64,000 nucleotides of DNA, from contig JAIPFV010000001.1 in assembly GCA_021736475.1 (NCBI GenBank), positions 1 to 64,000 of the forward strand, written 5' to 3'. Below the pieces are notes generated by a model, which saw only the letters and a list, made by a program, of their open reading frames with translations, searched no databases and was not told where the DNA came from. The stretch's first letter is position 1, and each line of letters begins with the position of its first letter. Source of the DNA: Spirochaetia bacterium (GTDB lineage Bacteria > Spirochaetota > Spirochaetia > DSM-16054 > Sediminispirochaetaceae). The translations under genes were made by a program, and so were the position numbers. Below are positions 52,627 to 61,322 of the stretch, piece after piece.

Positions 52627-53523
52627 GTGAAATTTAAGTTAATTTTTTTACTTTTCAACCTTCTCATCCTTTTATCCTTCGCAGTTGTCATTTTTATGCC
52701 GTTTATGATGCTGGGAGCCGAATATTCACGCAACTTCTGGGCTTCCTCCTGGTATTTACCGCTCATCTTCCTAGTCATAATTATAGCAATAGACAGCTAT
52801 TTTTTCATGAACTGGCGTCTGTTTACTCTGCTTGAGGCTGAAAACTGGCCCGATCTAGTACGCTTCTTGGAAAATGAGATAATGCAAAAAGGCCATACCC
52901 GTACCTCTTATGTGCGGGCTCTCATTCACTCATACTTTGTAACGGGCAATATCAGCAAGATTGAGCCTCTGGAGCAGACCCTTCGTGAAAAACGCCCGAA
53001 CCTGGTTAAGAAGTTTGCCCTTGAACTGGGTATGCCAAAAGTACTTCATAAGAACCATGCCGACATGGTTAAATTCTTCTACGAGTTTAAAGCAGAAAAG
53101 GTTCCGCATCAACAGTGGATACGGTTTCTGTACGCCTTCGGTGAATTAATGCAGCATGAACACTCCGAGGGGCGGGAGGAACTCTTAGCCCTTTCTCATG
53201 CCGTACGTGATCCGGTTCTGAAGGTATTGGTTTTATATACCCTCGATCCGTTCAAAACTCTCGATGATGAAGTACTCGGCAGGGTAGAACAACAGAAAGA
53301 GGAGTTGCGACGGCGCTACAATGAAAATCAACTCCAAAAGGCTATTGATAAGCGCAAGGATAATATTGCCATCGTTGTTATGACCCCGCTTATCCAGGAT
53401 TCAGTGAAGTGGTTGTTCTCTCAGACTTCTTCAGAGTCGAACACTGACTCGGAATCTACTTCCGAATTTACCTATGATTCTACAGCGGAAGGTCCTGAGG
53501 ATGAAAAACCGTCTGAGGAATAA
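52627..53523 (+). CDS. Two-TM membrane protein of unknown function
   Basis: 298 aa from GTG at 52627, chosen for GGAG 8 nt upstream. Two N-terminal TM segments (about residues 3-30 and 43-63) are joined by a short periplasmic loop. The rest is a helical cytosolic domain of about 190 residues with repeat-like helices (LENEIMQKGHTRTSYVRALI) and an acidic Ser/Thr/Glu tail (about 265-298). Not recognised. Monocistronic: its own promoter, and gltX has a separate promoter. Confidence 0.75.
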   Translation: MKFKLIFLLFNLLILLSFAVVIFMPFMMLGAEYSRNFWASSWYLPLIFLVIIIAIDSYFFMNWRLFTLLEAENWPDLVRFLENEIMQKGHTRTSYVRALIHSYFVTGNISKIEPLEQTLREKRPNLVKKFALELGMPKVLHKNHADMVKFFYEFKAEKVPHQQWIRFLYAFGELMQHEHSEGREELLALSHAVRDPVLKVLVLYTLDPFKTLDDEVLGRVEQQKEELRRRYNENQLQKAIDKRKDNIAIVVMTPLIQDSVKWLFSQTSSESNTDSESTSEFTYDSTAEGPEDEKPSEE

Positions 53524-53576
53524 GCCACTTTTTTTGCAACAGCACTGTTCACTTACGTTTCTCTGAGCCCTATTCC

Positions 53577-53605
53577 TTGACCCTGTTTTTCTGCAAGCGT
53601 ATAAT
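53577..53605 (+). promoter_or_regulatory. gltX-glyRS-tyrS promoter
   Basis: TTGACC (53577-53582), 17-nt spacer, perfect TATAAT (53600-53605). A leader of about 46 nt with AAGAGG before the gltX ATG. No T-box or other riboswitch-like fold is apparent in so short a leader. Confidence 0.8.
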
Positions 53606-53658
53606 TGCATGACTTGTGAAGAGTAACTACTATCTTACCGCAACAAGAGGTTTAATAT

Positions 53659-55134
53659 ATGAGTGTACGTGTACGGTATGCACCGTCTCCAACCGGGCTG
53701 CAGCACATTGGCGGTGTGCGCACAGCTCTGTTTAACTACTTTTTTGCCCGTTCCCAGGGGGGTGCATTTATTCTCCGGGTAGAGGATACAGATCGGGAGC
53801 GCTACAATGATCAAGCCCTGCAGGATCTGTATGATACCTTTGAATGGCTTGGAATCGAATGGGATGAAGGCCCCAATAAAGACGGCGGATACGGCCCGTA
53901 TGTGCAGTCTGAGCGCTTTGATTTGTATACCCGCTATGCAGAGCAGTTAGTTGAGAGTGGACACGGTTATTACTGTTTTTGTAGCTCCGAGCGCTTGGAT
54001 GCGCTGCGGGAACAACAGAAACAGGAGAAGCAGGGACAGGGGTATGACCGCCATTGTCGGAATCTTACCAACGACCAGCGAGAGGAGTACCTTCGCCAGG
54101 GAATTAAGCCGGTAGTTCGTTTTAAGGTTCCCCTGGAGGGGACTACTGTCTTCGAGGATATTCTGCTGGGGGAGATGAAAAAAAAGAATAAAGATATTCC
54201 CGCCGATCCGGTTCTGCTGAAATCAGATGGGTTTCCCACCTACCATCTGGCAAACGTAGTCGACGACCATCTGATGGCCATCACTCATATTATGCGGGCT
54301 CAAGAGTGGATTCCCTCCGGCCCGCTGCACATTCTCCTGTACGAAGCCTTCGGCTGGGAGCCTCCGCAGTACTGTCACCTCCCAATGGTAATGGGCAAGG
54401 ACGGTCAGAAGCTGTCTAAGCGCCACGGTGCAACTTCGGTGATCGAATTTCGCCGCCAGGGTTACCTGCCGGAAGCAGTTATCAACTATATCTCTCTTCT
54501 TGGCTGGTCTTACGATGATAAACGGGAGTTTTTCACAAAAGACGAACTAGAGGAGCTGTTTGTACTGGAAAAGCTGAACAAAGCACCGGCGGTTTTCGAT
54601 TATAAGAAGCTGGAGTGGTTCAACGGGCAGTATATCCGGGAGAAGAAGGATGAAGAGCTCATTGAACTGCTGCTTCCCTATTTGCAGAAAGAAAACATCG
54701 TCGGCACAACACCCACAAATGAGGAAATGGCGAAGCTGAGGGAAATGATGCCCTTGATGAAAGAGCGGCTCCACTTTTTACCCGACATTGTGCCGCTTTC
54801 CCGGTTTTTGTTTCAGGAGATCGAGGGCTACGAGGCGGATGAGTTAATACCAAAAAAACTCGATGCTGCGAAAACCATCGAAATACTGCAAGCCGACCGA
54901 GAACTTATGGCGAAGTTTGAATTGGTTGGAGAAGAACGTACGGAGGAGCTGCTTCGGCAGAAAGCGGAAGAACTGGAAGTAAAGTTGGGAGCGATGCTGA
55001 TGCCGGTGCGCGTGGCAATTACCGGCAGCCGTACATCACCGCCCTTATTTGGATCGATACGTCTGTTAGGAATAGACAAAACATTAGAGCGGATAGACCG
55101 TGCAATAACCCTTTTACAAAGCGAGGATTCATAA
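53659..55134 (+). CDS. gltX: Glutamyl-tRNA synthetase
   Basis: 491 aa class I synthetase. HIGH region APSPTGLQHIGGVRTALFNY; VEDTDRERY; KMSKS-type loop KLSKRHGAT. The C-terminal anticodon-binding helical cage is present at normal length. Whether it is discriminating or also charges tRNA-Gln cannot be told from the sequence alone. The stop shares one base with the glycyl-tRNA synthetase start (TAATG). Confidence 0.96.
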   Translation: MSVRVRYAPSPTGLQHIGGVRTALFNYFFARSQGGAFILRVEDTDRERYNDQALQDLYDTFEWLGIEWDEGPNKDGGYGPYVQSERFDLYTRYAEQLVESGHGYYCFCSSERLDALREQQKQEKQGQGYDRHCRNLTNDQREEYLRQGIKPVVRFKVPLEGTTVFEDILLGEMKKKNKDIPADPVLLKSDGFPTYHLANVVDDHLMAITHIMRAQEWIPSGPLHILLYEAFGWEPPQYCHLPMVMGKDGQKLSKRHGATSVIEFRRQGYLPEAVINYISLLGWSYDDKREFFTKDELEELFVLEKLNKAPAVFDYKKLEWFNGQYIREKKDEELIELLLPYLQKENIVGTTPTNEEMAKLREMMPLMKERLHFLPDIVPLSRFLFQEIEGYEADELIPKKLDAAKTIEILQADRELMAKFELVGEERTEELLRQKAEELEVKLGAMLMPVRVAITGSRTSPPLFGSIRLLGIDKTLERIDRAITLLQSEDS

Positions 55135-56471
55135 TGGCAGAGGCAACAACGGAAGTAACAATGGACAAACTGGTTTCGCTGTGCAAGCGACGGGGCTTTG
55201 TCTACCAATCAAGCGAGATTTACGGCGGATTAACCGGTGCCTGGGATTACGGTCCCCTCGGAGTAGAGCTGAAAAATAACGTCGAGCATTTCTGGTGGAA
55301 GGAGATGACCCAGCTCCATGACAATATTGTAGGCTTGGACGCTGCTATCATGATGCATCCGCGCACCTGGGAAGCATCGGGACACGTGGATAATTTTTCA
55401 GATCCCCTGGTAGACTGCAAAAACTGCAAATCCCGATTCCGGGCCGATCAGATAGACCTGGAAGCAGCCTGTCCGGTTTGCGGGGTGAAGGGTGAGTTTA
55501 CCGAACCCCGTGATTTCAACCTGATGTTCTCCACCTATATGGGGGCGGTGAAAAGCGAAGATAACATCGTGTATCTTCGACCGGAGACAGCCCAGGGTAT
55601 TTTTGTAAACTTTAAGAATGTAGTCCAGACCAGTCGGGTAAGGATACCCTTTGGAATAGCCCAGGTTGGAAAGGCCTTTCGAAACGAGATCACAACCAAG
55701 AATTTTATTTTCCGCACCCTCGAGTTTGAACAGATGGAAATGCAGTTTTTTGTAAAACCCGGGGACGATCAGGAATGGTTTGAATACTGGAAAAACGAGC
55801 GGATTAACTATTACAACAAGCTTGGAATCCGCAAGGACAAACTGCGTTTTCACCAGCACGGGCCGGATGAGCTGGCTCATTATGCAAAGGATGCCTTTGA
55901 CATAGAGTTCTATTTTCCCATGGGCTGGCAGGAGCTGGAGGGAATTCACTCGCGGACCGACTTTGACCTTGCACGACACGCCGAGTTCTCCCGGAAGGAT
56001 ATGACCTACCTCGACGACCAGACCCGTGAGCGTTATGTCCCGTACGTAATCGAGACCTCCGCCGGGCTAACCCGTTCGGTCTTAATGGTTCTCTCTGATG
56101 CGTATGAAGAACAGCAGCTGGAAGATGGAGAAACCCGTACTGTTATGCATTTTCACCCGCTTGTGGCCCCGGTAACGGTAGCAGTCCTGCCTTTGGTAAA
56201 AAAAGACGGAATAGCCGACCTGGCGAAGAGCATTGAAAAGGAGCTGCGCGAGGATTATGCCACCTTTTATGATCAAAGCGGGGCGATCGGCCGTCGATAC
56301 CGTCGGCAGGATGAAATCGGAACCCCCTTCTGTATCACCATAGATTACGATACGAAAGAAGATAATACCGTCACAATTCGCTACCGGGATTCGATGAAGC
56401 AGGAGCGTGTTCCAGTCTCGGAACTTGCGCAAAAAATACGAACAGAGATAAAGAATTACAGGAGAGACTGA
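55134..56471 (+). CDS. glyS: Glycyl-tRNA synthetase, single-chain (eukaryal-like) type
   Basis: 445 aa class II synthetase of the alpha2 type, not the alpha2beta2 GlyQ/GlyS type. LCKRRGFVYQSSEIYGGLTG at the N-terminus; motif 2 around IAQVGKAFRNEITTKNFIFR; FRTLEFEQMEMQFF; motif 3 IETSAGLTRSVLMVL; C-terminal anticodon domain. A CxxC pair set (CKNC, CPVC) in the insertion is kept and may bind zinc. Lies between gltX and tyrS in one operon. Confidence 0.95.
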   Translation: MAEATTEVTMDKLVSLCKRRGFVYQSSEIYGGLTGAWDYGPLGVELKNNVEHFWWKEMTQLHDNIVGLDAAIMMHPRTWEASGHVDNFSDPLVDCKNCKSRFRADQIDLEAACPVCGVKGEFTEPRDFNLMFSTYMGAVKSEDNIVYLRPETAQGIFVNFKNVVQTSRVRIPFGIAQVGKAFRNEITTKNFIFRTLEFEQMEMQFFVKPGDDQEWFEYWKNERINYYNKLGIRKDKLRFHQHGPDELAHYAKDAFDIEFYFPMGWQELEGIHSRTDFDLARHAEFSRKDMTYLDDQTRERYVPYVIETSAGLTRSVLMVLSDAYEEQQLEDGETRTVMHFHPLVAPVTVAVLPLVKKDGIADLAKSIEKELREDYATFYDQSGAIGRRYRRQDEIGTPFCITIDYDTKEDNTVTIRYRDSMKQERVPVSELAQKIRTEIKNYRRD

Positions 56472-56473
56472 GA

Positions 56474-57706
56474 ATGACATCAGGACTTGAAGAGTTACAA
56501 CAGCGCGGCTTTTTACAGCAGTGTACCGACCTAGATCGGCTTGACGAGATTATGGAGCAGGAGAGTGTGAGTTTTTATGTCGGAGTAGATCCGACCGCCC
56601 GCAGCCTGCATATCGGGCATATGGTGCCTTTTTACGCCATGGCTCACCTGCAGCAGCACGGCCACCGGCCGATTGTGGTTGTGGGAGGCGGAACCGGTTT
56701 GATCGGCGACCCCTCCGGAAAAACCGAGATGCGTAAAATTATCACCCTGGAAGAAATCCGCGAGAATGAAAAATCGATCAAGAGCGGCGCTTCTAAGCTG
56801 ATTGATTTTACCGAGGGTCGGGCGGTTATGGTCAATAACTACGACTGGCTGGGCGGTCTAAACTACATCGAATTTCTGCGGGATATTGGGCGTCACTTTT
56901 CGGTAAACCGCATGCTTACCTTCGAAGCCTATAAACAGCGCCTCGAGCGGGGACTCTCCTTTATCGAGTTCAACTATATGCTGCTGCAGTCCTATGACTT
57001 TCTCATGCTGAATCGTGAATATAACTGTAAACTGCAGGTAGGCGGCGATGATCAGTGGGGTAATATCGTCAGCGGCGTTGAACTAATACGACGGATGGAT
57101 GGAAACGAGGCGCACGGTTTAACATTTCCTCTTATTACCCGGGCGGACGGCAAAAAAATGGGCAAGTCCGAGCGCGGAGCAATTTTTCTTGATCCGGAGT
57201 TATGCTCACCCTACGAGTTTTTTCAATATTGGCGTAACGTGAATGATGCTGATGTTGAGCGCTTTTTGAAAATGTTTACCTTCCTGTCGATGGACGAAAT
57301 TGCCGAGCTGGCAAAGCTGGAGGGACAGGATATCAATAAAGCCAAGGAGAGACTAGCTTGGGAGCAGACTAAGCTTATACATGGCGAAGCAGAGGCCAAT
57401 AAATCCCTGGAAGCTTCAAAAGCCGCTTTCTCATCCGGTGGTGTGGCCGCCCGTGATGGAATTCCTTCCTTGGAAGTAGACGCAGCTGAACTTGAATCCG
57501 GTATCAATGTGATGGATCTGTTCTCCCGCACCAGCCTCTGTGCTTCCAAAAGTGAAGCCCGCCGACTGGTAAAGCAGGGAGGGGCCATAGTCAACGAGCG
57601 CAAGGTTGAGGATATTGAGGAGAACATTACCGCCGATGAACTTGTGGACAACGAGCTACTTCTACGGGCGGGGAAAAAGCGATATTTTCGAATAACACTA
57701 AAGTAA
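56474..57706 (+). CDS. tyrS: Tyrosyl-tRNA synthetase
   Basis: 410 aa class I synthetase. YVGVDPTARSLHIGHMVPFY (HIGH), GGGTGLIGDPSGK, QVGGDDQWGNIVSG, KMSKS-type loop KKMGKSERGAIFL, C-terminal S4 domain (CASKSEARRLVKQGGAIVNE). Closest in layout to the TyrRS form with the KMGKS loop. Starts two bases after glyS. The ABC substrate-binding gene follows ten bases later and may be co-transcribed. Confidence 0.96.
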   Translation: MTSGLEELQQRGFLQQCTDLDRLDEIMEQESVSFYVGVDPTARSLHIGHMVPFYAMAHLQQHGHRPIVVVGGGTGLIGDPSGKTEMRKIITLEEIRENEKSIKSGASKLIDFTEGRAVMVNNYDWLGGLNYIEFLRDIGRHFSVNRMLTFEAYKQRLERGLSFIEFNYMLLQSYDFLMLNREYNCKLQVGGDDQWGNIVSGVELIRRMDGNEAHGLTFPLITRADGKKMGKSERGAIFLDPELCSPYEFFQYWRNVNDADVERFLKMFTFLSMDEIAELAKLEGQDINKAKERLAWEQTKLIHGEAEANKSLEASKAAFSSGGVAARDGIPSLEVDAAELESGINVMDLFSRTSLCASKSEARRLVKQGGAIVNERKVEDIEENITADELVDNELLLRAGKKRYFRITLK

Positions 57707-57716
57707 GGGAGTGTCT

Positions 57717-58712
57717 ATGAGACGCAGCTACGCTATCATTTTAACTGCAGCACTGCTGCTGGGCGGTGCAGAAATAAATCTTGCAGCACGGGGGCTGCAG
57801 GAAGTAAAAGAGACGGAAGAAATCACAATCGAAGCTGCTGCGCTAAAGGGGCCCTCGGGCTTCGGAATGATAAAAATGTTTGAGGATGAACCGGAATTGG
57901 GTCCCGAGGCAGATACTAATTTCAAGGTACTACCCTCTCCGAAAGCTATGGTCTCCAGAGTTGCCGGAGGCGAGCTCGATTTTGCCGTATTTCCGGCTAA
58001 TATGGCTGCTAAGATGTACACCGCCGGACCCGGTTACAAACTGGGTGCCGTGGTGGGGATGGGGGTTCTCCACCTGCTGAGCCGTGATGCGGACATTAAT
58101 GAGTGGAGTGACCTGCAGGACAAAACCGTGCACTCAATTGGCAAAGGGGCTACCCCGGATTACCTGTTTCGGTATTTGCTCTCCCAGCATGGACTGGATC
58201 CGAATGAGGATGTCCGGATTGATTTTTCCGTCAGCAGCGGGCCCCAGCTGGCCCAGCTTTTGATTTCCGGTAAAATTGATACCGCCATCCTTCCGGAACC
58301 CTTTGTGACTATGGTACGCACCAGGGCCTCGGATGTGCGAAGGGTATTGGATTTTCAGTCATCCTGGCAGCAGATACAGGGCGGTGAAACCACTTATCCT
58401 ATTACGGTAGTGGTGGTGAAACCTCAGTTAGCGGCTGAGCGACCCGAGCTCGTAGAGCGCTTTCTAGAGGCTTACTCCGAATCGATTGAATGGGTAAACA
58501 GCAATCCCGCGGAAGCCGCCCAGTTGATCGGCAAATACGAGGTTATGCCGGCGGCTTTGGCCGAACCGGCCATCCCTCACTGTAATCTGAAGTTTATACC
58601 CTCTGCTGCTGCACGGCCGATAATGGAAGAGTTTCTACAAGTCCTACTGGATTTTAATCCCGCTTCCGTAGGAGGTCAGCTGCCGGATGACGGGTTCTAC
58701 CTTACCCCATAA
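57717..58712 (+). CDS. ABC substrate-binding protein, NitT/TauT (NMT1) type
   Basis: 331 aa from ATG at 57717 (TAAGGGA 6 nt upstream; a GTG two codons earlier is in frame). Signal peptide MRRSYAIILTAALLLGGAEI; no lipobox Cys. The mature protein resembles the NMT1/SsuA-like fold: ITIEAAALKGPSGFGMIKMF, GGELDFAVFPANMAAKMY, GKIDTAILPEPFVTMV. Family substrates include thiamine precursors, nitrate, taurine and alkanesulphonates; there is no TPP riboswitch or thi gene here to decide. First of a three-gene transporter. Confidence 0.85.
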   Translation: MRRSYAIILTAALLLGGAEINLAARGLQEVKETEEITIEAAALKGPSGFGMIKMFEDEPELGPEADTNFKVLPSPKAMVSRVAGGELDFAVFPANMAAKMYTAGPGYKLGAVVGMGVLHLLSRDADINEWSDLQDKTVHSIGKGATPDYLFRYLLSQHGLDPNEDVRIDFSVSSGPQLAQLLISGKIDTAILPEPFVTMVRTRASDVRRVLDFQSSWQQIQGGETTYPITVVVVKPQLAAERPELVERFLEAYSESIEWVNSNPAEAAQLIGKYEVMPAALAEPAIPHCNLKFIPSAAARPIMEEFLQVLLDFNPASVGGQLPDDGFYLTP

Positions 58713-59496
58713 GGGCTCGCAGAACAGAACTGTTCTGCGCCTTCGTAATTTATTTATCTCCGGTGCCGCGGTCCTAGTTCTACTGGTAATCTGGTGGACC
58801 GCTGCGGTACTGATGGATGCCGCTATAATCCTTCCTCCTCCGCCGGCAGTAATTCGTGAGCTGCTGGGCTTGCTGCAAAGTAATGACTTCTGGATCTCCG
58901 TGTGGGTAACCCTTCTACGTGGCTTCACAGGGTTTATTATTTCGCTGTCGGTAGGTACGGTTGTCGGCATTGCAGCCGGCATCAGCTTGCCCCTGCATGC
59001 ATTATTCAAACCGCTTATTGCTATTATCCGAACCACACCGATTATGTCGGTAATTCTAATCGCTCTGTTGTGGTTTAAAACCGGAACCGTGCCGGTTTTC
59101 TCCTCCTTCCTAATAGCCTTCCCCGTCATTACGCAGAACATAATTGTCGGTATTCGGCAGACCGATCAAAAACTGCTGCAAATGGGACGTGCCTATGGCT
59201 TAGACTCCACCCGCAGGTTGCTTCACATTTCTGTGCCCTCAGTAGTGCCGTACTTAATATCTGGAGCCCAAACAGCATTGGGTTTGACATGGAAGGTGGT
59301 GGTCGCAGCAGAGGTTTTAAGCCTGCCGAATTGGGGAGTGGGGAGTGAGATGCAGTTATCCCAGATGAGTCTTGAGACCGCCCAGGTATTTGCCTGGACA
59401 GCGGTTGCAATACTGTTGAGTGCGGGCAGCCAGTGGCTTCTGAGTCTTGGAATCCACAGCATGCCGTGGAGCCGTCTGTATGCCGATTCAGTGTAG
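58687..59496 (+). CDS. ABC transporter permease, NitT/TauT type
   Basis: 269 aa, six TM helices. The EAA loop is in GRAYGLDSTRRLLHISVPSV. Start ATG overlaps the binding-protein gene by 26 bases. Works with the binding protein upstream and the ATPase downstream to import a small molecule. Confidence 0.9.
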   Translation: MTGSTLPHKGSQNRTVLRLRNLFISGAAVLVLLVIWWTAAVLMDAAIILPPPPAVIRELLGLLQSNDFWISVWVTLLRGFTGFIISLSVGTVVGIAAGISLPLHALFKPLIAIIRTTPIMSVILIALLWFKTGTVPVFSSFLIAFPVITQNIIVGIRQTDQKLLQMGRAYGLDSTRRLLHISVPSVVPYLISGAQTALGLTWKVVVAAEVLSLPNWGVGSEMQLSQMSLETAQVFAWTAVAILLSAGSQWLLSLGIHSMPWSRLYADSV

Positions 59497-60187
59497 TGGG
59501 CTAAGCCTCAGTTTCAAGGATTTAACGGTTTTTGATAATTTCTCTTTGGAAATACCGGACCGCCATGTGACTGCTGTCCTGGGACCTTCCGGATGCGGAA
59601 AAACTACCCTGCTTAATCTTATTTCAGGGCTGTTGAATCCTGCAGTTGGAAATGTAAGCGGAGTCGGTGATGAGCGTATCAGTTATCTCTTTCAGGAGCC
59701 GCGACTGCTTCCTTGGAAGAGCGTGCGGAAGAATATTGAGCTGGTACTGGGGCCGTTTATGCAACCGAAGGAAGCTTCAGAGCGTTGCAGTAAGTTTTTG
59801 GAAATGGTAGGCCTCAGTCGTTTCACCGATTATTATCCCCACGAACTGTCCGGAGGAATGCGGCAAAGGGCAGCAGTGGCCAGAGCTTTTGCCTATCCCG
59901 CCGGTGTAATGCTGATGGATGAACCCTTCCAAGCGTTGGATCTACACCTCAAACTCTCTTTGATCGAACTGTTTGAGAAGCTGTGGAGCCACGACCGACG
60001 CACCGCCGTATTTGTTACCCACGATATTCAGGAGGCCCTTCTGCTAGGTGATACGATTGTAGTGTTATACGGACCTCCGGCAGAAATACAGGCCGCCATA
60101 CCGAACCCCGTGCTCCGTGAGCAGCGTTCCTTAAAGGAGCATGCCACATTAGAGCTGGAACAACAGCTCTATTCTCTGCTTGCCTGA
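59480..60187 (+). CDS. ABC transporter ATP-binding protein, NitT/TauT type
   Basis: 235 aa from ATG at 59480, with GGAG 7 nt upstream; an in-frame TTG at 59447 has no ribosome site. Walker A GPSGCGKTTLLNLISG, Q-loop LFQEPRLLPWKS, signature ELSGGMRQRAAVARAF, Walker B VMLMDEPFQALD, H-loop VFVTHDIQEAL. The Pro-Trp after the Q-loop is typical of the SsuB/TauB/ThiZ branch. Overlaps the permease gene by 17 bases. Confidence 0.92.
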   Translation: MPIQCSGLSLSFKDLTVFDNFSLEIPDRHVTAVLGPSGCGKTTLLNLISGLLNPAVGNVSGVGDERISYLFQEPRLLPWKSVRKNIELVLGPFMQPKEASERCSKFLEMVGLSRFTDYYPHELSGGMRQRAAVARAFAYPAGVMLMDEPFQALDLHLKLSLIELFEKLWSHDRRTAVFVTHDIQEALLLGDTIVVLYGPPAEIQAAIPNPVLREQRSLKEHATLELEQQLYSLLA

Positions 60188-60225
60188 GCCTTTATCTATC
60201 CTTAAACTTAAAGTAGGAGGTAGGT

Positions 60226-60879
60226 ATGCGACTGCTGGTAGTTTCGGATATTCACGGGAATGGAGATGCTCTTGATAAATGTCGCGATGAGGCCGCAACG
60301 GCGGACATCCTGCTCTGTGTAGGAGATCTTACCCATTTTGGAGGGGTAACCGAGGCGCGCAAGATTTTGGATAAACTGCGAACGCTCCATCCGCTAGTGC
60401 GTTCAGTAGCAGGCAATTGTGATAATCGAGAAATCGAATCCTATTTGCAAGAGGAAGGGGTGCTCCTAACTTCGAAGACCGAAGAAATTCAGGGAGCCCG
60501 GTTTGTGGGGCTCAGCGGAGCTATGCCGGGACCAATAGATACCCCCTATGAGATATCGGAAGATCAAATTGAAACTTTTCTGGAACAGCTGCCTGCTGAT
60601 GCAACTCAGCCGCTTATGTTAGTCTGCCATCAACCGCCCTATAATACCGTGGCCGATCGGGCAATGAAAATGAAACACGTGGGTAGTCATCGCCTATCGG
60701 AGTGGATAAAAGCACGACAGCCTCTTGTGGTGCTTTCAGGACATATACATGAGTCCTTTGGGCACAAAGTGTATGGCCACAGCCATATCATCAATCCAGG
60801 TGCCTTAAAAGAGGGCCGCTATGCGATGGTAGACGTTGAGCTGGAAAGAAATGAGGTTTCAGCTGTTTTGAAAGCTTGA
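60226..60879 (+). CDS. YfcE/MJ0936-type metallophosphoesterase
   Basis: 217 aa. Metal ligands are visible: SDIHGN (Asp8, His10), VGDLTHFGG, AGNCDN, CHQPPYNT, SGHIHESFG. Similar enzymes hydrolyse phosphodiesters, including cyclic nucleotides. Natural substrate unknown. ATG behind AGTAGGAGG. Stands alone after the ABC operon and is followed by the 443-base gap that holds tRNA-Phe. Confidence 0.88.
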   Translation: MRLLVVSDIHGNGDALDKCRDEAATADILLCVGDLTHFGGVTEARKILDKLRTLHPLVRSVAGNCDNREIESYLQEEGVLLTSKTEEIQGARFVGLSGAMPGPIDTPYEISEDQIETFLEQLPADATQPLMLVCHQPPYNTVADRAMKMKHVGSHRLSEWIKARQPLVVLSGHIHESFGHKVYGHSHIINPGALKEGRYAMVDVELERNEVSAVLKA

Positions 60880-60910
60880 GAGGCTCGATTGATAGCCTTA
60901 ACAACTGCAA

Positions 60911-60956
60911 TAACCGTGTGCATCATAACCGTAGGCATCATTACCGTGCAGGCATA
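60911..60956. repeat. Three imperfect 15-16-bp tandem repeats
   Basis: ATAACCGTGTGCATC (60911-60925), ATAACCGTAGGCATC (60926-60940) and ATTACCGTGCAGGCAT (60941-60956) lie head to tail between the phosphoesterase gene and the tRNA terminator. Probably a small slippage-derived repeat. No function visible. Confidence 0.7.
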
Positions 60957-60987
60957 AAAAAAGCGTTGAGCCAAGGGCTCAACGCTT
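60957..60987 (-). terminator. tRNA-Phe terminator
   Basis: On the minus strand: AGCGTTGAGCC, 3-base loop, GGCTCAACGCT, then six T. A perfect 11-bp GC-rich stem starting six bases after the tRNA 3' end. Confidence 0.95.
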
Positions 60988-60992
60988 AACTG

Positions 60993-61065
60993 TGCCGCCG
61001 AACAGAATTGAACTGTTGACACGGGGATTTTCAGTCCCCTGCTCTACCGACTGAGCTACAGCGGC
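60993..61065 (-). tRNA. tRNA-Phe (GAA)
   Basis: 73-nt cloverleaf on the minus strand. Acceptor GCCGCTG/CGGCGGC with one T-G pair; D arm GCTC..GAGC; anticodon arm GGGGA-CTGAAAA-TCCCC with anticodon GAA; variable GTGTC; T arm AACAG-TTCAATT-CTGTT; discriminator A. CCA is not encoded (the next bases are CAG). A single-gene unit with its own promoter and terminator. Confidence 0.97.
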
Positions 61066-61078
61066 ACGAACGAGTGTA

Positions 61079-61107
61079 TTTATACCGATTTATTGAAAAA
61101 TTGTCAA
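61079..61107 (-). promoter_or_regulatory. tRNA-Phe promoter
   Basis: On the minus strand: TTGACA (61107-61102), 17-nt spacer, TATAAA (61084-61079), 13 bases before the mature tRNA 5' end. A near-consensus sigma-70 promoter. Confidence 0.88.
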
Positions 61108-61140
61108 GGGAGCCCGTGAAAATTGCTGCAAAAATTTTAA

Positions 61141-61280
61141 TGGTTCAAAGCTTGGGGGATGCTTCTTCCCACACTCCGATAAAGAGTATTTTCTATCTAT
61201 TGTTTTGTGAAAATCACATTCTTCTAGACTGATGGGGTGTGGTTGTAGCTTAAATTTAAATTCCCACAAGCTTTGAACCA
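61141..61280. repeat. 140-bp element with 14-bp perfect terminal inverted repeats
   Basis: TGGTTCAAAGCTTG at the left end and CAAGCTTTGAACCA at the right end are exact reverse complements. After one mismatch, pairing continues for four more bases (GGGA/TCCC). The interior holds smaller inverted matches (CCACAC/GTGTGG). It is flanked by AT-rich DNA with TTAA on the left and CTAA on the right but no clean target duplication. It looks like a MITE-like remnant or a long hairpin between the tRNA promoter and the fliG promoter. The region is not convincingly coding. Confidence 0.6.
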
Positions 61281-61287
61281 CTAATAA

Positions 61288-61316
61288 TTGTCTAAGTGCT
61301 AAGTGATTGATACAAT
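61288..61316 (+). promoter_or_regulatory. fliG promoter, leaderless type
   Basis: TTGTCT (61288-61293), 17-nt spacer, TACAAT (61311-61316). The -10 box ends 6 nt before the fliG ATG at 61323. No Shine-Dalgarno sequence. Confidence 0.65.
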
Positions 61317-61322
61317 AGAATA

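Noticed and set aside
53606-53658. T-box or other riboswitch before the gltX-glyS-tyrS operon
   Set aside because: The leader is only about 46 nt and has no specifier stem or terminator.
54828-55208. 126-aa minus-strand ORF across the gltX-glyS junction
   Set aside because: Shadow frame over two certain synthetase genes; Ser-rich and no start signal.
57600-57720. TPP riboswitch before the NMT1-type ABC transporter
   Set aside because: Only ten bases separate tyrS from the transporter start region and no TPP-box sequence is visible, so thiamine specificity is not supported.
61090-61281. 63-aa minus-strand ORF inside the inverted-repeat element
   Set aside because: It spans the tRNA promoter and both repeat ends, has no ribosome site and a composition unlike neighbouring genes; the open frame is best explained by chance.
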